Part shown: in pieces, positions 51,741 to 61,700 of the stretch
How the letters are laid out: each line of letters begins with the position of its first letter
Numbering within the stretch: the stretch's first letter is position 1
NCBI GenBank assembly: GCA_965230045.1
Contig: OZ245940.1
Location: forward strand, 3,968,001-4,032,000
Direction of reading: 5' to 3'
DNA length: 64,000 nt
Source: G963662905 sp965230045
GTDB lineage: Bacteria; Bacteroidota; Bacteroidia; Bacteroidales; WRLA01
Notes under the pieces: model-generated
Database searches by the model: none
The model's input: only the letters and a program-made list of their open reading frames with translations
Told to the model about the DNA's origin: nothing
Made by a program: the position numbers and the translations under genes

Positions 51741-52877
51741 TTATTCACTTTTTAAAAGGAATTCCTGAAAATTATCAGGATTAACGATGAAATATTTATG
51801 ATTAGGATAAGCCTTTGAAAAAGTAGAAGGCAATGATGGTTTTTTTATGGGGTTCCATTTAATTTCATACGCATCAAATTGTGCATTCCGCTCTTCAATA
51901 TAATCTATTTCCTGCTGATTATGAGTCCTCCAGAAAAAAGTATTTTTAATTTGCATTTGGTTCTTCAGGTATTTCAGCCTTTCGCTGATAAAATAATTTT
52001 CCCAAAGCGCCCCCGAATCAGTCCGGGCATTCATCGAAGCAAAACTTCCTAAAACAGCATTTCTGATACCGTTATCATAAAAATAAATTTTCCTGCTCTT
52101 TTTGATTTCATTACGCAGATTTCTGCTGAGCGCACCCAAACGAAAAACGATGAAAGCTTTTTCGAGCAACTCGATATAGCGTTCAACTGTTTTGATATCA
52201 GCTCCAATTAATTGTGCTATTTCATTGAAAGAAACCTCACTACCAATCTGTAAAGCCAACGCCTGAACAAGTTTTTCAAGGAGCTGAGGCTTCTTCATCT
52301 TTTCCAGCATGAATAAATCCTTATATAAATAACTGCCTGACAATAGATAAAGCAATTGTTCCTCAAATCCTGCTGAAAGGGCAATTTCAGGATATGTCCC
52401 AAAAACCAGCCTGCGCTCCAACAAACCTTTTTCATCAATCAGCCCGTTATACCGCACTAACTCTTCATAACTTAATGGAAACAAATGATATACAAATTTC
52501 CTGCCTGTCAAAGGTTCATTCAATGCATTTGCAAGGTCAAAAGAAGATGATCCCGTAGCAATGACCTGAACATCAGGCAAATGATCAACAATAATTTTCA
52601 GGCTCAATCCAATATTATTAATCTGCTGAGCCTCATCGATAAAAACTAATTTATACCTTCCAATCATTGCTTTTAAATGACTTATAGAATGTTTCCCTAA
52701 CTCTTGGCGCACATTTACATCATCCCCACTAAGCCAAAGAAATTCCTGACTGACTTTATTGGAAATGGATTTAAGCAATGTAGTTTTTCCGGTTTGGCGT
52801 GCTCCAAATATTATTATGACTTTGCCATGAAACAGTGATGCCAGAATATCTTTTTCTATTGTCCTTTCAACAAGCAT
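51741..52877 (-). CDS. AAA-family ATPase with DUF4143 domain
   Basis: The 378-residue protein has an N-terminal AAA_14-type ATPase with Walker A GARQTGKTTLL (about 20-30), Walker B LVFIDEAQQI and a sensor-like VQVIATGSSSFDL (about 100-115), and a C-terminal DUF4143 domain with VERYIELLEKAFIVFRL (about 230-246) and DNGIRNAVLG, and a likely nuclease-like YFIVNPDNFQEFL end. Proteins of this class are frequent, often in accessory regions; their role is unclear. It is bracketed by two direct copies of a 35-base hairpin repeat, 1225 bases apart. Confidence 0.88.
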   Translation of the reverse strand: MLVERTIEKDILASLFHGKVIIIFGARQTGKTTLLKSISNKVSQEFLWLSGDDVNVRQELGKHSISHLKAMIGRYKLVFIDEAQQINNIGLSLKIIVDHLPDVQVIATGSSSFDLANALNEPLTGRKFVYHLFPLSYEELVRYNGLIDEKGLLERRLVFGTYPEIALSAGFEEQLLYLLSGSYLYKDLFMLEKMKKPQLLEKLVQALALQIGSEVSFNEIAQLIGADIKTVERYIELLEKAFIVFRLGALSRNLRNEIKKSRKIYFYDNGIRNAVLGSFASMNARTDSGALWENYFISERLKYLKNQMQIKNTFFWRTHNQQEIDYIEERNAQFDAYEIKWNPIKKPSLPSTFSKAYPNHKYFIVNPDNFQEFLLKSE

Positions 52878-52911
52878 AGAGTTTTTTGTGGTAAATATAC
52901 TAAATTGCGGT

Positions 52912-52955
52912 ATTCAAATCCAGCAATTCATTAAAATTACTGGATTTGAATCCAG
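52912..52955. repeat. Right copy of the hairpin direct repeat flanking the ATPase gene
   Basis: Core 52912-52946 is identical to 51687-51721. ATTCAAATCCAG (52912-52923) pairs perfectly with CTGGATTTGAAT (52940-52951), around a 16-base loop. It lies 34 bases upstream of the ATPase start codon, so on the minus strand it may also act in its leader. Confidence 0.9.
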
Positions 52956-53026
52956 TTATTCATACTTTCCTCAATTCCTTTTTTTGAATATCCTGAAGGA
53001 AAGCATAAAATACAAACAGGAAAACA

Positions 53027-53057
53027 TAAAAAAACCGGACACTAATAGCATCCGGCA
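53027..53057 (-). terminator. Terminator of pyrI
   Basis: On the minus strand GCCGGA pairs with TCCGGT around an 11-base loop, followed by a T run (53035 to 53028). It is 38 bases after the pyrI stop codon. Confidence 0.65.
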
Positions 53058-53094
53058 GAATATCAAATTAGCCTGATTCAATCAGGAAAAACCT

Positions 53095-53559
53095 CTATAG
53101 AAACTCCATGTTTTCTTTTTTTGTGATTTTTTCGCAGTAATGACAGTGCAACCTAAGATCTTCCTTATCGAGCACATCAAATTTTTGCGTTACCTTTTGA
53201 TGATTGGTAATACACTTTGGGTTAAAGCAGCGCACAATGCCGACCACTTCATCGGGCAGTTCCACCTGACGCTTAGCGACAACCTGAAAATCTTTAATCT
53301 CGATGAGTGTGGCGTTCGGGGCAGCGAAGGCAATTTTGCGCATTTCATCTTCTTCGAAAAACTTATTGCTCACCTTAATAATACCTTTAGTGCCATATTT
53401 TTTGCTTTCGAGGTTTGTTCCGAAAGTCATTGGGTTTTCGCTATGTTCGAGTCCCAGAATACGAATCACGGTAAACACGGATTTAGAAGGGATATGGTCG
53501 ATCACGGTTCCGTTTTCGAGTGCGGAAACTTTAAGTTCTTTACGTTTATTATTTTCCAT
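53095..53559 (-). CDS. pyrI: Aspartate carbamoyltransferase regulatory subunit
   Basis: The 154-residue regulatory chain binds CTP/ATP and holds catalytic trimers together. VSALENGTVIDHIPSKS is at its start and the zinc site CFNPKCITNHQ with a later CHYCEK (C-x4-C, CxxC) at its end. I chose the ATG at 53559, which gives the usual family length; a GTG at 53586 would add nine residues. It begins 29 bases after pyrB's stop and is transcribed with it. Confidence 0.95.
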   Translation of the reverse strand: MENNKRKELKVSALENGTVIDHIPSKSVFTVIRILGLEHSENPMTFGTNLESKKYGTKGIIKVSNKFFEEDEMRKIAFAAPNATLIEIKDFQVVAKRQVELPDEVVGIVRCFNPKCITNHQKVTQKFDVLDKEDLRLHCHYCEKITKKENMEFL

Positions 53560-53588
53560 AATGAATTTTCTTTTATGAGATTCCACAA

Positions 53589-54500
53589 TTATTTTAAACC
53601 CAGGATAGAAGCGAGCAAAGCCTGACGTACATATACGCCGTTCAAAGCCTGTTGGAAATAATAGGCTTTTTTGTTACTGTCCACATCTTCGTCAATTTCG
53701 TTGACACGAGGCAGGGGATGAAGGATGCGCATGTTTTCTTTTGCATCGGCAAGCATATCATTATTGAGGATATAGGAATTTTTCACCCTTTCGTATTCCA
53801 TAGGATCGGAGAAGCGTTCGCGCTGGATGCGGGTCATATAAAGCACATCAACCTTTGGAATCACTTCGCTGATATCGGTATATTGGTGATAGGTCATGTT
53901 TTTCTCCTTGATAAAGCGCTTAACGGCACTGGGCAGTTTTAATTCAAGGGGAGAAACGAGGTGGAAGGTAATATTTTCGAATTGTGTAAGAGCAATTACA
54001 TTGGAGTGTACGGTGCGGCCATATTTCAAATCCCCGATAAACGCAACATGCAGGTTATCGAGTGTGCCCTGTGTTTTGCGAATAGAATAAAGGTCGAGCA
54101 GGCATTGCGTAGGGTGCTGGTTTGCGCCATCGCCGGCATTAATAATAGGCACACCGGCAACTTCGCTGGCAAAACGTGCACTACCTTCGAGCGGATGCCT
54201 CATAACGATTATATCAGAATAATTGCTAACAGTAAGGATTGTATCCTTAAGGGATTCACCCTTTTTAACACTGGAGCTGGCAGCATCTGTAAAGCCTATA
54301 ATTTTTGCACCCAGCTGTGAAGCTGCACTCTCAAAACTAAGTCGCGTTCGTGTTGAAGGCTCAAAGAAGAGCGTCGCAACTACATAATCTTCCAGGATGC
54401 GCTGTTTTGGCTGCTTTTCGAAACCTTCTGCCAAATCCAGAATACGCAGGTATTCTTCTTTGGTAAAATCATTAATTGAAACTAAGCTTCGGTTTTTCAT
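53589..54500 (-). CDS. pyrB: Aspartate carbamoyltransferase catalytic subunit
   Basis: The 303-residue enzyme catalyses the second step of pyrimidine synthesis, carbamoyl phosphate plus aspartate to carbamoyl aspartate. The signature FFEPSTRTRLSFESA (about 46-60), AGDGANQHPTQCLLD (about 123-137) and HPLPRVNEID (about 253-262) are all present. The regulatory chain gene follows directly. No attenuator structure is evident upstream. Confidence 0.97.
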   Translation of the reverse strand: MKNRSLVSINDFTKEEYLRILDLAEGFEKQPKQRILEDYVVATLFFEPSTRTRLSFESAASQLGAKIIGFTDAASSSVKKGESLKDTILTVSNYSDIIVMRHPLEGSARFASEVAGVPIINAGDGANQHPTQCLLDLYSIRKTQGTLDNLHVAFIGDLKYGRTVHSNVIALTQFENITFHLVSPLELKLPSAVKRFIKEKNMTYHQYTDISEVIPKVDVLYMTRIQRERFSDPMEYERVKNSYILNNDMLADAKENMRILHPLPRVNEIDEDVDSNKKAYYFQQALNGVYVRQALLASILGLK

Positions 54501-54548
54501 TGAAAGTATATTCGTTTAAAATTATGAATTAAAAAATGGACACACCAA

Positions 54549-54578
54549 AAAAAAGGCGACTAATAAAGTCGCCTTTTA
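54549..54578 (-). terminator. Terminator of the cpgS-like gene
   Basis: AAAAGGCGACT (54551-54561) pairs with AGTCGCCTTTT (54567-54577) around five bases; T run on both sides. It lies six bases after the stop at 54584. Confidence 0.9.
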
Positions 54579-54583
54579 AAAAA

Positions 54584-55924
54584 TTAAGCTAAATTGTGAT
54601 TTTTAACAAAATCGTCGATGATTTCTCCGAGGTTCGGATTACCGATTTCCTGCAAGTCATAGTAAACACGAGTATTTGGCTTGTTGATCTTAACAAGGCG
54701 GTTCAAATCAATCGGAGTACCAATTACCACGGCATCACAATCTGTATTGTTTATAGTAGTCTCAAGATCTTTTAATTGTTGTTCGCTGTATCCCATTGCC
54801 GGCAGCAAAATACCGATATTAGGATAAATACGGAAAGTTTCGGACAATTTGCCTACTGTATAAGGACGGGGGTCAACCAGTTCTGCTGCGCCAAACTTTT
54901 GAGCTGCAACAACACCTGCACCTATCTTCATTTCACCATGAGTCAGTGTTGGGCCATCTTCTACAACGAGAACGCGCTTTCCTTTGATGAGTGAAGGATC
55001 ATCCACTTTAATTGGAGAAGCTGCATCAACAACTACTGCCTGAGGAGCTACTTTGGCAATGCTTTCGCGTACAATCTGGATATGCTCAGGAGCGGCAGAG
55101 TCCATTTTGTTCATAACAGCCACATCAGCCATGCGCAGTGTTACTTCACCGGGATAGTATTGCAGTTCGTGTCCGGGACGATGTGGGTCAACAACAGTAA
55201 TATTCAGGTCGGGCTTGTAGAATGGGAAGTCGTTATTTCCACCATCCCAAATTACAACATCACATCCATCAGGATCCTGTTCGGCCGCACGGAGGATTGC
55301 TTCATAATCAACACCGGCGTAAATCACGTTTCCACGAACTACATGTGGTTCATACTCTTCCATTTCCTCAACGGTACACTTGTGCTTGGCAAGGTCTTCA
55401 ACGGTAGCAAAACGCTGAACTTTTTGTTCAACGAGGTCGCCATAAGGCATCGGGTGACGTACGGCTACAACTTTTAAGCCTTTGGCCATAAGCAGTTCAA
55501 TTACGCGGCGTGAAGTCTGGCTTTTACCACAACCGGTACGCACCGCTCCAACAGCGATCAGAGGTTTTGTGCTTTTCACCATTGTATCAGCAGGCCCCAG
55601 AAGCACAAAATTTGCTCCGGCGGCATTAACAATTGCACTCATTGCCATTACCTTATTATAGGTAACATCGCTATATGAAAATACGCAATCGTCAACATTA
55701 AGGTCTTTGATGAGTTTTGGCAGTTCCGCTTCAGCATAAATTGGGATGCCTTCCGGATAAAGCTCTCCGGCAAGCTCAGCAGGATATTTCCTTCCATCGA
55801 TATCAGGAATTTGTGCAGCTGTAAATGCTACTACATTATACTGTTCATTACCTCTGTAATAGGTATTGAAGTTGTGAAAATCCCTACCGGCAGCACCGAT
55901 AATAATTACATTCTTTTTTTTCAT
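54584..55924 (-). CDS. Cyclic 2,3-diphosphoglycerate synthetase-like P-loop protein
   Basis: The 446-residue cytosolic protein resembles the archaeal cyclic 2,3-diphosphoglycerate synthetase family, in which the N-terminal part (about 1-120; VIIIGAAGRDFHNFN) is followed by a P-loop domain with GAVRTGCGKSQTSRRV (about 128-143, Walker A), VIWDGGNNDFPF (Walker B-like) and MNKMDSA. The family makes a compatible solute in methanogens; in bacteria its role is unknown, and nothing here shows that the same reaction occurs. A good promoter is visible upstream. It lies next to pyrB but on its own transcript. Confidence 0.82.
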   Translation of the reverse strand: MKKKNVIIIGAAGRDFHNFNTYYRGNEQYNVVAFTAAQIPDIDGRKYPAELAGELYPEGIPIYAEAELPKLIKDLNVDDCVFSYSDVTYNKVMAMSAIVNAAGANFVLLGPADTMVKSTKPLIAVGAVRTGCGKSQTSRRVIELLMAKGLKVVAVRHPMPYGDLVEQKVQRFATVEDLAKHKCTVEEMEEYEPHVVRGNVIYAGVDYEAILRAAEQDPDGCDVVIWDGGNNDFPFYKPDLNITVVDPHRPGHELQYYPGEVTLRMADVAVMNKMDSAAPEHIQIVRESIAKVAPQAVVVDAASPIKVDDPSLIKGKRVLVVEDGPTLTHGEMKIGAGVVAAQKFGAAELVDPRPYTVGKLSETFRIYPNIGILLPAMGYSEQQLKDLETTINNTDCDAVVIGTPIDLNRLVKINKPNTRVYYDLQEIGNPNLGEIIDDFVKNHNLA

Positions 55925-56005
55925 TCGAGTTCCTTTTTTAATGTTGGTTATTATATTAAAATCGTTGGTTTATAAATTGCGTTTGATATTAATGTTAAAT
56001 TGATG

Positions 56006-56035
56006 CAAAGTTATAAGATTAGCCTTATCCGGCAA
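56006..56035 (-). promoter_or_regulatory. Bacteroidota-type promoter of the cpgS-like gene
   Basis: On the minus strand TTG (56035-56033) is followed after 19 bases by TAACTTTG (56013-56006), matching the phylum consensus and spacing. The leader to the ATG at 55924 would be about 75 bases. Confidence 0.72.
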
Positions 56036-56168
56036 GATATTTTTCCGTCAAATTTTATTCACCTTAAAAAGGGCTGTCAACCAATATTTTAAGTCATACC
56101 GGTATAGAGTAATTAACTACTAAGGATGCTCAGGGATTTCTTTAAAGAAACAGGAAGAATGGTGCGGG

Positions 56169-56699
56169 CTATCGCCAGCTCAGGCCGGAACCTTCGAGTG
56201 GGTTAACAGGAAATTTTTCTTTATTGGGCAATGGGGAATCCCACCAGCTTCTGTAGGACTGAACTGCTGTAATTTGTATTCCCCGTGTATTTGCTTTCCA
56301 AAATTCGGGTCGGATATAACGTTGTATCATCGGGTTTTGAGAGGGATACCATTCAATTTTACCGGGGCGCATTTCAAATTGCCGCAACCGAATACTTTCG
56401 ATAACCCACAAAACATAGATACCCAATTGGCAATCTGGTTGTTTAAAACTTGAAAGCGGATTTACTGGAAAATTATATATACGTTCATCATTATCAGCAT
56501 ATTCGAGCAGGAAAGGAATATGCGCAGGCTTAAAATCAGGCAAAAAAATTGACGTATAACTTTCGTTTTTCAACTGGCTTACAAAGGTTTCTACCTGCCG
56601 TGCTTCACTAACTCCTGTACCATTTTGCTGTGCCCAAAGGCTTAGGGCAAATGATAAAATTATAATCAATACAGTTATTTTCCTCTTCGTATTTTCCAT
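56169..56699 (-). CDS. Secreted protein of unknown function
   Basis: The 176-residue product has a signal peptide (ITVLIIILSFALSLWAQ, to about residue 24). The mature part has LKNESYTSIFLPDFKPAHIPFLLEYADNDERIYNFPVNPLSS-like content (segments) and several Trp residues (IYVLWVIESIRLRQ, YRSWWDSPLPNK). No family is confidently recognised. Its start codon lies inside the small membrane ORF 56675-56776, in another frame, so translation is probably coupled. It is the last gene of a GH36-like group. Confidence 0.72.
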   Translation of the reverse strand: MENTKRKITVLIIILSFALSLWAQQNGTGVSEARQVETFVSQLKNESYTSIFLPDFKPAHIPFLLEYADNDERIYNFPVNPLSSFKQPDCQLGIYVLWVIESIRLRQFEMRPGKIEWYPSQNPMIQRYIRPEFWKANTRGIQITAVQSYRSWWDSPLPNKEKFPVNPLEGSGLSWR

Positions 56700-56776
56700 A
56701 TTAAATATACAATGGCTACTAAAAAATGCAGTGCAACAATTCCTGCAATCAAATATACAAAAGCTTTGTCACTCAT
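56675..56776 (-). CDS. 33-residue single-helix membrane protein
   Basis: ATG 56776 opens 33 codons (MSDKAFVYLIAGIVALHFLV, then a few residues, ending WKIRRGK and TAA at 56675). One strong hydrophobic helix and a basic tail suggest an inner-membrane protein. It overlaps the GH36-like gene's stop by eight bases and overlaps the start of the 176-residue gene by 25 bases, in different frames, an arrangement that strongly suggests coupled translation. It is too small for most automatic gene calls. Function unknown. Confidence 0.6.
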   Translation of the reverse strand: MSDKAFVYLIAGIVALHFLVAIVYLIWKIRRGK

Positions 56777-58643
56777 TAAAATAAGTTTTCAACTTTGCCA
56801 GTCCGGAAGGTGGGATTTCAATAGCGTGCAGCCCGGGCGAAAGTTCCTTTAACCCACTGTAAACCAGTTTACCACAGCAATCAAAGACTTCAAGTTTCAC
56901 ATCTCCTTTAAATTTATCAATCCTCAGAACACAATTGCTTTCAGCTTTTGCATTTACAATATCTATTTGTTTGTATTCCTGATCATCAAGTTGCAACACC
57001 ATATTGTCATAATAGGCGGCAATGGTTTTTTCGTCGGCGGAAGCTGTAACCAGCGGGAAAAGTGCTTCAGGCTTCATTGGGTTCAGTTTGCCGTCTAACA
57101 GGATTTCGCGGTTTTCGTTCCAATAGTTCATCCAGAAGCGGGTCATTTCCATCTGACGTTTAGGGAGGCTGTCAAGTTTCACCGATAATTGGGGGACGCT
57201 AAAAAGCACATTAAGAATCTGCAATGCCGCATCTTCGGCTTTTTCGGCACGGTTCCACATAAACATATCGGAATGCACGGCTGTATTTCCGGAAAGCAGG
57301 CGAAGGCTCAGCGTACGGTTTCGGTTTACAATGGCCATGTTGGGGCAGTCGGCGGCACGGAACATATTACCGTATTTGCGCATTACCGGGCCAATATAAG
57401 GCTGGCGGAATTCGATCATCACTTCAGGTTTTATTGCCCTTAGCCGCTTCATTATATCTGTCATCAAACGGTCAGTAGCATCATTCACTGAGGCATAATC
57501 GCGCCCATGGGCAATAGTAAGTTCGGTATCTTTTTGTGCTTTAAACCATCCCAGAAAATCCAGTTTAAAACCATCAAGATTCCAATCTATTATAGCTTTT
57601 TCGTATGTTTTTATGATATGTTCACGCACTCCAGGATAGCGGGGATCAAGCACATATGCGCCCTGACTTTCCCAGTAAGCAAGGTATTTACCATCAAAAT
57701 CGGGATAAATTTGAGACTTTTTCCCAATAAATGGCAAGGAATACCAGAGCATACATTTCATTCCTATTTGATGCACACTATCCACGAAATCAGCCATTAG
57801 CGGAATTCTATCGGGATTCCAGTCCCCAGTCCAGGCATAACCTCTTTTGTTGTCCATTGTTTGCCAGCCATCATCTATAATAATGGTTTCCAGGCCAATC
57901 TCTTTTCCAATGCGCAACTCCCTGAGGATTTCTTTTTCAAAAAGATTCTGATGAAAATTATACCATGTTGAATAAACAGCTTTGCGGGCAACATCAGGCA
58001 CTTCGGCAGGCTTATACTGTGGCATTTGCGCATACCAGTCGGATATATCCTTTAAGGCATCGGCGTAAGGAAGTGTGCGCACATCAAAACGCAGCTTAAG
58101 TTCAAAGCTTTCTGTTTTGGCTTGTGGTTCATCAAAAAGCACCACATAAAAATGGATGCGTGCATCTTCTTCTTTTAGGTAAAAACCGCTTTTCACATAA
58201 TTAAGCGCATCGGAAACCGCCATTGAGAACCGATTTTGATCTGAAGCATTTTTGAGGCAAATAACCGGCGCCTGGCTCGATGCACGTGAATCAACTGAAG
58301 CCCAAAAAGTTACACGATCCACGCCAATGTTACTTGTCCAGTATGCATCAATATCAACACAGGGGATGTCCCAGCGCAGAACCGTTTTTGGCAAAACAGC
58401 TGCCTGTTCAGAGCTAAATTTCAAATGAAGCTCATAGAGTCCGTCAGAAATTATTTGGGTTGATTTCTGTAGCTGAAAAGAGGACGTAGAATCAAAATCT
58501 TCTACAATTGATTCAGGTTCAAACGCAACAACCTTTGTCGCAAGGTTATCATCAACAATTGGAAATGAGGACTCCTGCATACAGGAAGTACCGACTAATA
58601 AAACAATCAGAAGCGCGGCAGGGAAAACAGCTTTGTAATTCAT
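56769..58643 (-). CDS. GH36-like alpha-galactosidase-family lipoprotein
   Basis: The 624-residue lipoprotein (signal with LLVGTSC lipobox near residue 22) contains a TIM-barrel glycosidase domain: ETIIIDDGWQTMDNK (about 259-273), WTGDWNPDRIPLM, GFKLDFLGWF with the nucleophile Asp (about 356-365) and EFRQPYIGP with RAADC, the acid/base Asp. This matches GH36/melibiase-type enzymes acting on alpha-galactosides. A beta-sandwich domain precedes the barrel and a C-terminal beta domain follows. Location: probably outer membrane. The ATG at 58643 was chosen because it begins the signal; the longer in-frame start would add residues that look like the neighbour's non-coding region. Confidence 0.87.
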   Translation of the reverse strand: MNYKAVFPAALLIVLLVGTSCMQESSFPIVDDNLATKVVAFEPESIVEDFDSTSSFQLQKSTQIISDGLYELHLKFSSEQAAVLPKTVLRWDIPCVDIDAYWTSNIGVDRVTFWASVDSRASSQAPVICLKNASDQNRFSMAVSDALNYVKSGFYLKEEDARIHFYVVLFDEPQAKTESFELKLRFDVRTLPYADALKDISDWYAQMPQYKPAEVPDVARKAVYSTWYNFHQNLFEKEILRELRIGKEIGLETIIIDDGWQTMDNKRGYAWTGDWNPDRIPLMADFVDSVHQIGMKCMLWYSLPFIGKKSQIYPDFDGKYLAYWESQGAYVLDPRYPGVREHIIKTYEKAIIDWNLDGFKLDFLGWFKAQKDTELTIAHGRDYASVNDATDRLMTDIMKRLRAIKPEVMIEFRQPYIGPVMRKYGNMFRAADCPNMAIVNRNRTLSLRLLSGNTAVHSDMFMWNRAEKAEDAALQILNVLFSVPQLSVKLDSLPKRQMEMTRFWMNYWNENREILLDGKLNPMKPEALFPLVTASADEKTIAAYYDNMVLQLDDQEYKQIDIVNAKAESNCVLRIDKFKGDVKLEVFDCCGKLVYSGLKELSPGLHAIEIPPSGLAKLKTYFNE

Positions 58644-58723
58644 ATGTAATAGCACTAAGATATTATTGTGGGCAAAAATAAGAAAAGACGACAAGCGCAC
58701 ATTTAATCCAGAAAAGCAATTTT

Positions 58724-61700
58724 TCACTGGATTGGCGCCTGAAGAATTGCTTTGTACAAAACGGCCACTTTTATGGGTTTGGCAAGATACGCACTGCAAC
58801 CGGCACCAATGGCTTTTTCTTTGTCTTCATCCAAGGCAAAAGCTGTTTGTGCTATGACATACATTGAGTTATCAATATTTTTTAATCTGCGTGTTGTTTC
58901 ATAACCATCAATACCGGGCAATTTTAAATCCATCAGCACGATATTAATTTGCGGATTTTCCTGCTTTAGCTTTATTGCCTGATACCCATCATCGGCAAAA
59001 TATAATCCAGCGCCACTGTTTTCCAGATAGTTTTCGAGCAAATAACGGTTGCTTTCATCATCTTCAACAATCAGTATGTGGGCATTTTTAAGTTTAGGCA
59101 GGCCTATTTCTTCATTTTCTACTACTTCATTGCTGCCTTTTATCAAATGTGGAATCCTGAAATAGAAACTGCTACCTTCGCCTATGACGGATTCAACGTG
59201 GATTGCTCCACCCAGCATATGAATAATTTTTGAGGTTATATAGAGCCCCAGACCGGTGCCGCCATATTTGCGTGTAAAACTATCATCAGCCTGACGGAAA
59301 CGATCAAAAATAATCTGCTGCTTGTCCGCACTGATTCCTATTCCGGTATCTTTTACGTAGAAAAGAATATCGCCATGATCTTCTTCTTTAAAACCAATTT
59401 CAATTTTCCCTTTATGCGTAAACTTCACGGCATTACTGATGAGGAAATAAAACACCTGTTTCAAGCGGTTGAAATCTGTTTCTATTTCAAGTTTCGTATC
59501 CACTTTTAATTTATGCAAACCGGATAATCCGATATGATCTTTGGAGCTTCGGCTCATTTCCCTACGTGCATAATCAAAAGCATCAAGCATCAAGCCTTTT
59601 AGGTCAAACACATCTTTTTTGATTTCTACCTGACCCGATTCAATTAAAGCAATACCCAGAATATCTTCAATCAGGTTCAGCAGATGTTTTCCGCTTCCAT
59701 TGATAAGCTGGCTATACTCAGCAACTTCATCTATTTCAAAATCTCCACCCAACAAAAGCTCAGAGAAGCCAATTATTGAATTTAAAGGTGTACGTAATTC
59801 ATGGCTCATTGTGGCCAGAAATGCCGATTTCAATCGATCACTTTCTTCCGCTTTTTCTTTGGCTTTGATAATTTCCTGCTGATAGCGTTTATCAGAAAGC
59901 AAGGATTGCAACAGAGGTGCAATATAATGGCACTTTTCCAGCAGAAAAGTAACATCGTCCTCACTGAAACCTCCTTTTTTATCGCCGAGTACAATTTCTC
60001 CAATGATTTCCCCTTTGAACTTTATAGGAACTGCCAGGGCATTTTGAAGCTGTACATGTCCCTTCGGCAAAGAAAGCCCCTCATTTTTTAATACAGGCTC
60101 ACCGGTTATTAATGCTTCGCCCCAAATTCCGCCCCAGGTATCTCGGGGAAAAGTAATGGACTTATTTACCATTTTACATTCATCCCAAATGTCCCAGGTC
60201 ATACTTTCGCTCACAAGGTCTCCATCATCGTTGATATGACCAAAAAACCCGTATTCGCTATGGGTTTCAATACGCAAAACCTGAAGTACATCGCTCAGCA
60301 CGCGTTCGGATGAACCAAGAATAAATGCATTGGAAAGACGGTTGCGCACTTCCAGCATTTTGCGGTAACGATCCTGTTCTTTTTCCGCTCTTCGGATGTC
60401 AGTTACATCGCTAACAGAACCTATAAAATAAATCGGCTTTCCTTTTCTGTCGTGGATTAAGGAAGCATTTTCGAGCACATGGACAATACTGCCATCTTTA
60501 CGCAACCATTCTGCCTGAAAACCTGATAATTCTCCTTTTTCGTTGAGTGTTTTAAAAAATTCCTTCCTTTTGCCTTTATCTAAATAACCTTCTTTATCTA
60601 AGTCCCTTTTTTTCAGATCATTCAAACTTGTATAGCCTAGCATTTTAATCAATGCCGGATTGGCAGAAATTATTGTACCATCTGCCTTGGATTGATACAG
60701 CCCCACTGTTGAATTTTTAAAAATGGAGTAGAAATTTTCACGGCTCTGCCTTAGCTGTTCTTCGGTTTCTTTTTGTTCCGTCAGATCTACTCCAACGGAT
60801 ATCGTTGTATTATCAGGCATCTTAAAATTAGCCCAGATCTGAACACGTTCTTTGCCATCATGAGCAATAGGGCGGAACTCCCTGAATTTTCCATCCGCTT
60901 TTTCAAAGGATTCATTTAATAAACTTCTTATATCCTCATCAGGGTAAATATTTTCAAAGAAATTCTTGATATTTTTCACTTCTTCAAAGCTGTAGCCCAG
61001 CATTTTCTCGCACTGATGGTTCCACATCAAGCAATTCCCTTCTTCGTCAAAGCAATCAATCATAACCGGGGCATGATCGAAGAGTGTCCTAAACCTATGT
61101 TCGCTTTGTTTTCGCTCCAGTTCTGCATTTTTTCTTTGCGATATCTCAATAGTGTGGCCATATACAACATAGCCCGATTTTGTTTTTCGCCCCCGTCCGG
61201 ACGAATGCACCCAAACCTCTTTTCCATCAGCTCTTTTTAGCTTATAATCAAGCCCTTGATTTTCACCAATATCCAAAAGACCGCTTTTTATTTTTTCCTC
61301 CATCACAGGCAAATACTCCGGCAGTACGTAGGACATATATTGATCCCAATTGTTTCCAATTGTACCGGACGGCAAAGCCAGAAGCTGATTGGCATATTCT
61401 GAGATATAAGCATCGCGGAAAGTAAAATCTAAATTATAATTTGCCCGCCACAGAACCGTAGGAATATGATTAAACATTTCATCGACCTGCACCTGCCAGG
61501 CAGAAAGTTTCTCTTGAAAGTCATGCACATTAGAGATATCGAAAAGCACCAGTACAACAGAATTTGTGTTACCGTCGGGCTCTGCCAGAGGAAACATAGA
61601 GCATTCTACGGATATCCTGTTTCCATTGGCATGCTCAAAAACCCGTTTTTGCTTCATAATGGGTTCTCCATCCAAAACCTTTTCAAAAGGCAGGTCATTG

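Noticed and set aside
53560..53586. Start of pyrI at GTG 53586
   Set aside because: ATG 53559 gives the family's usual length; the added residues match nothing in the family.
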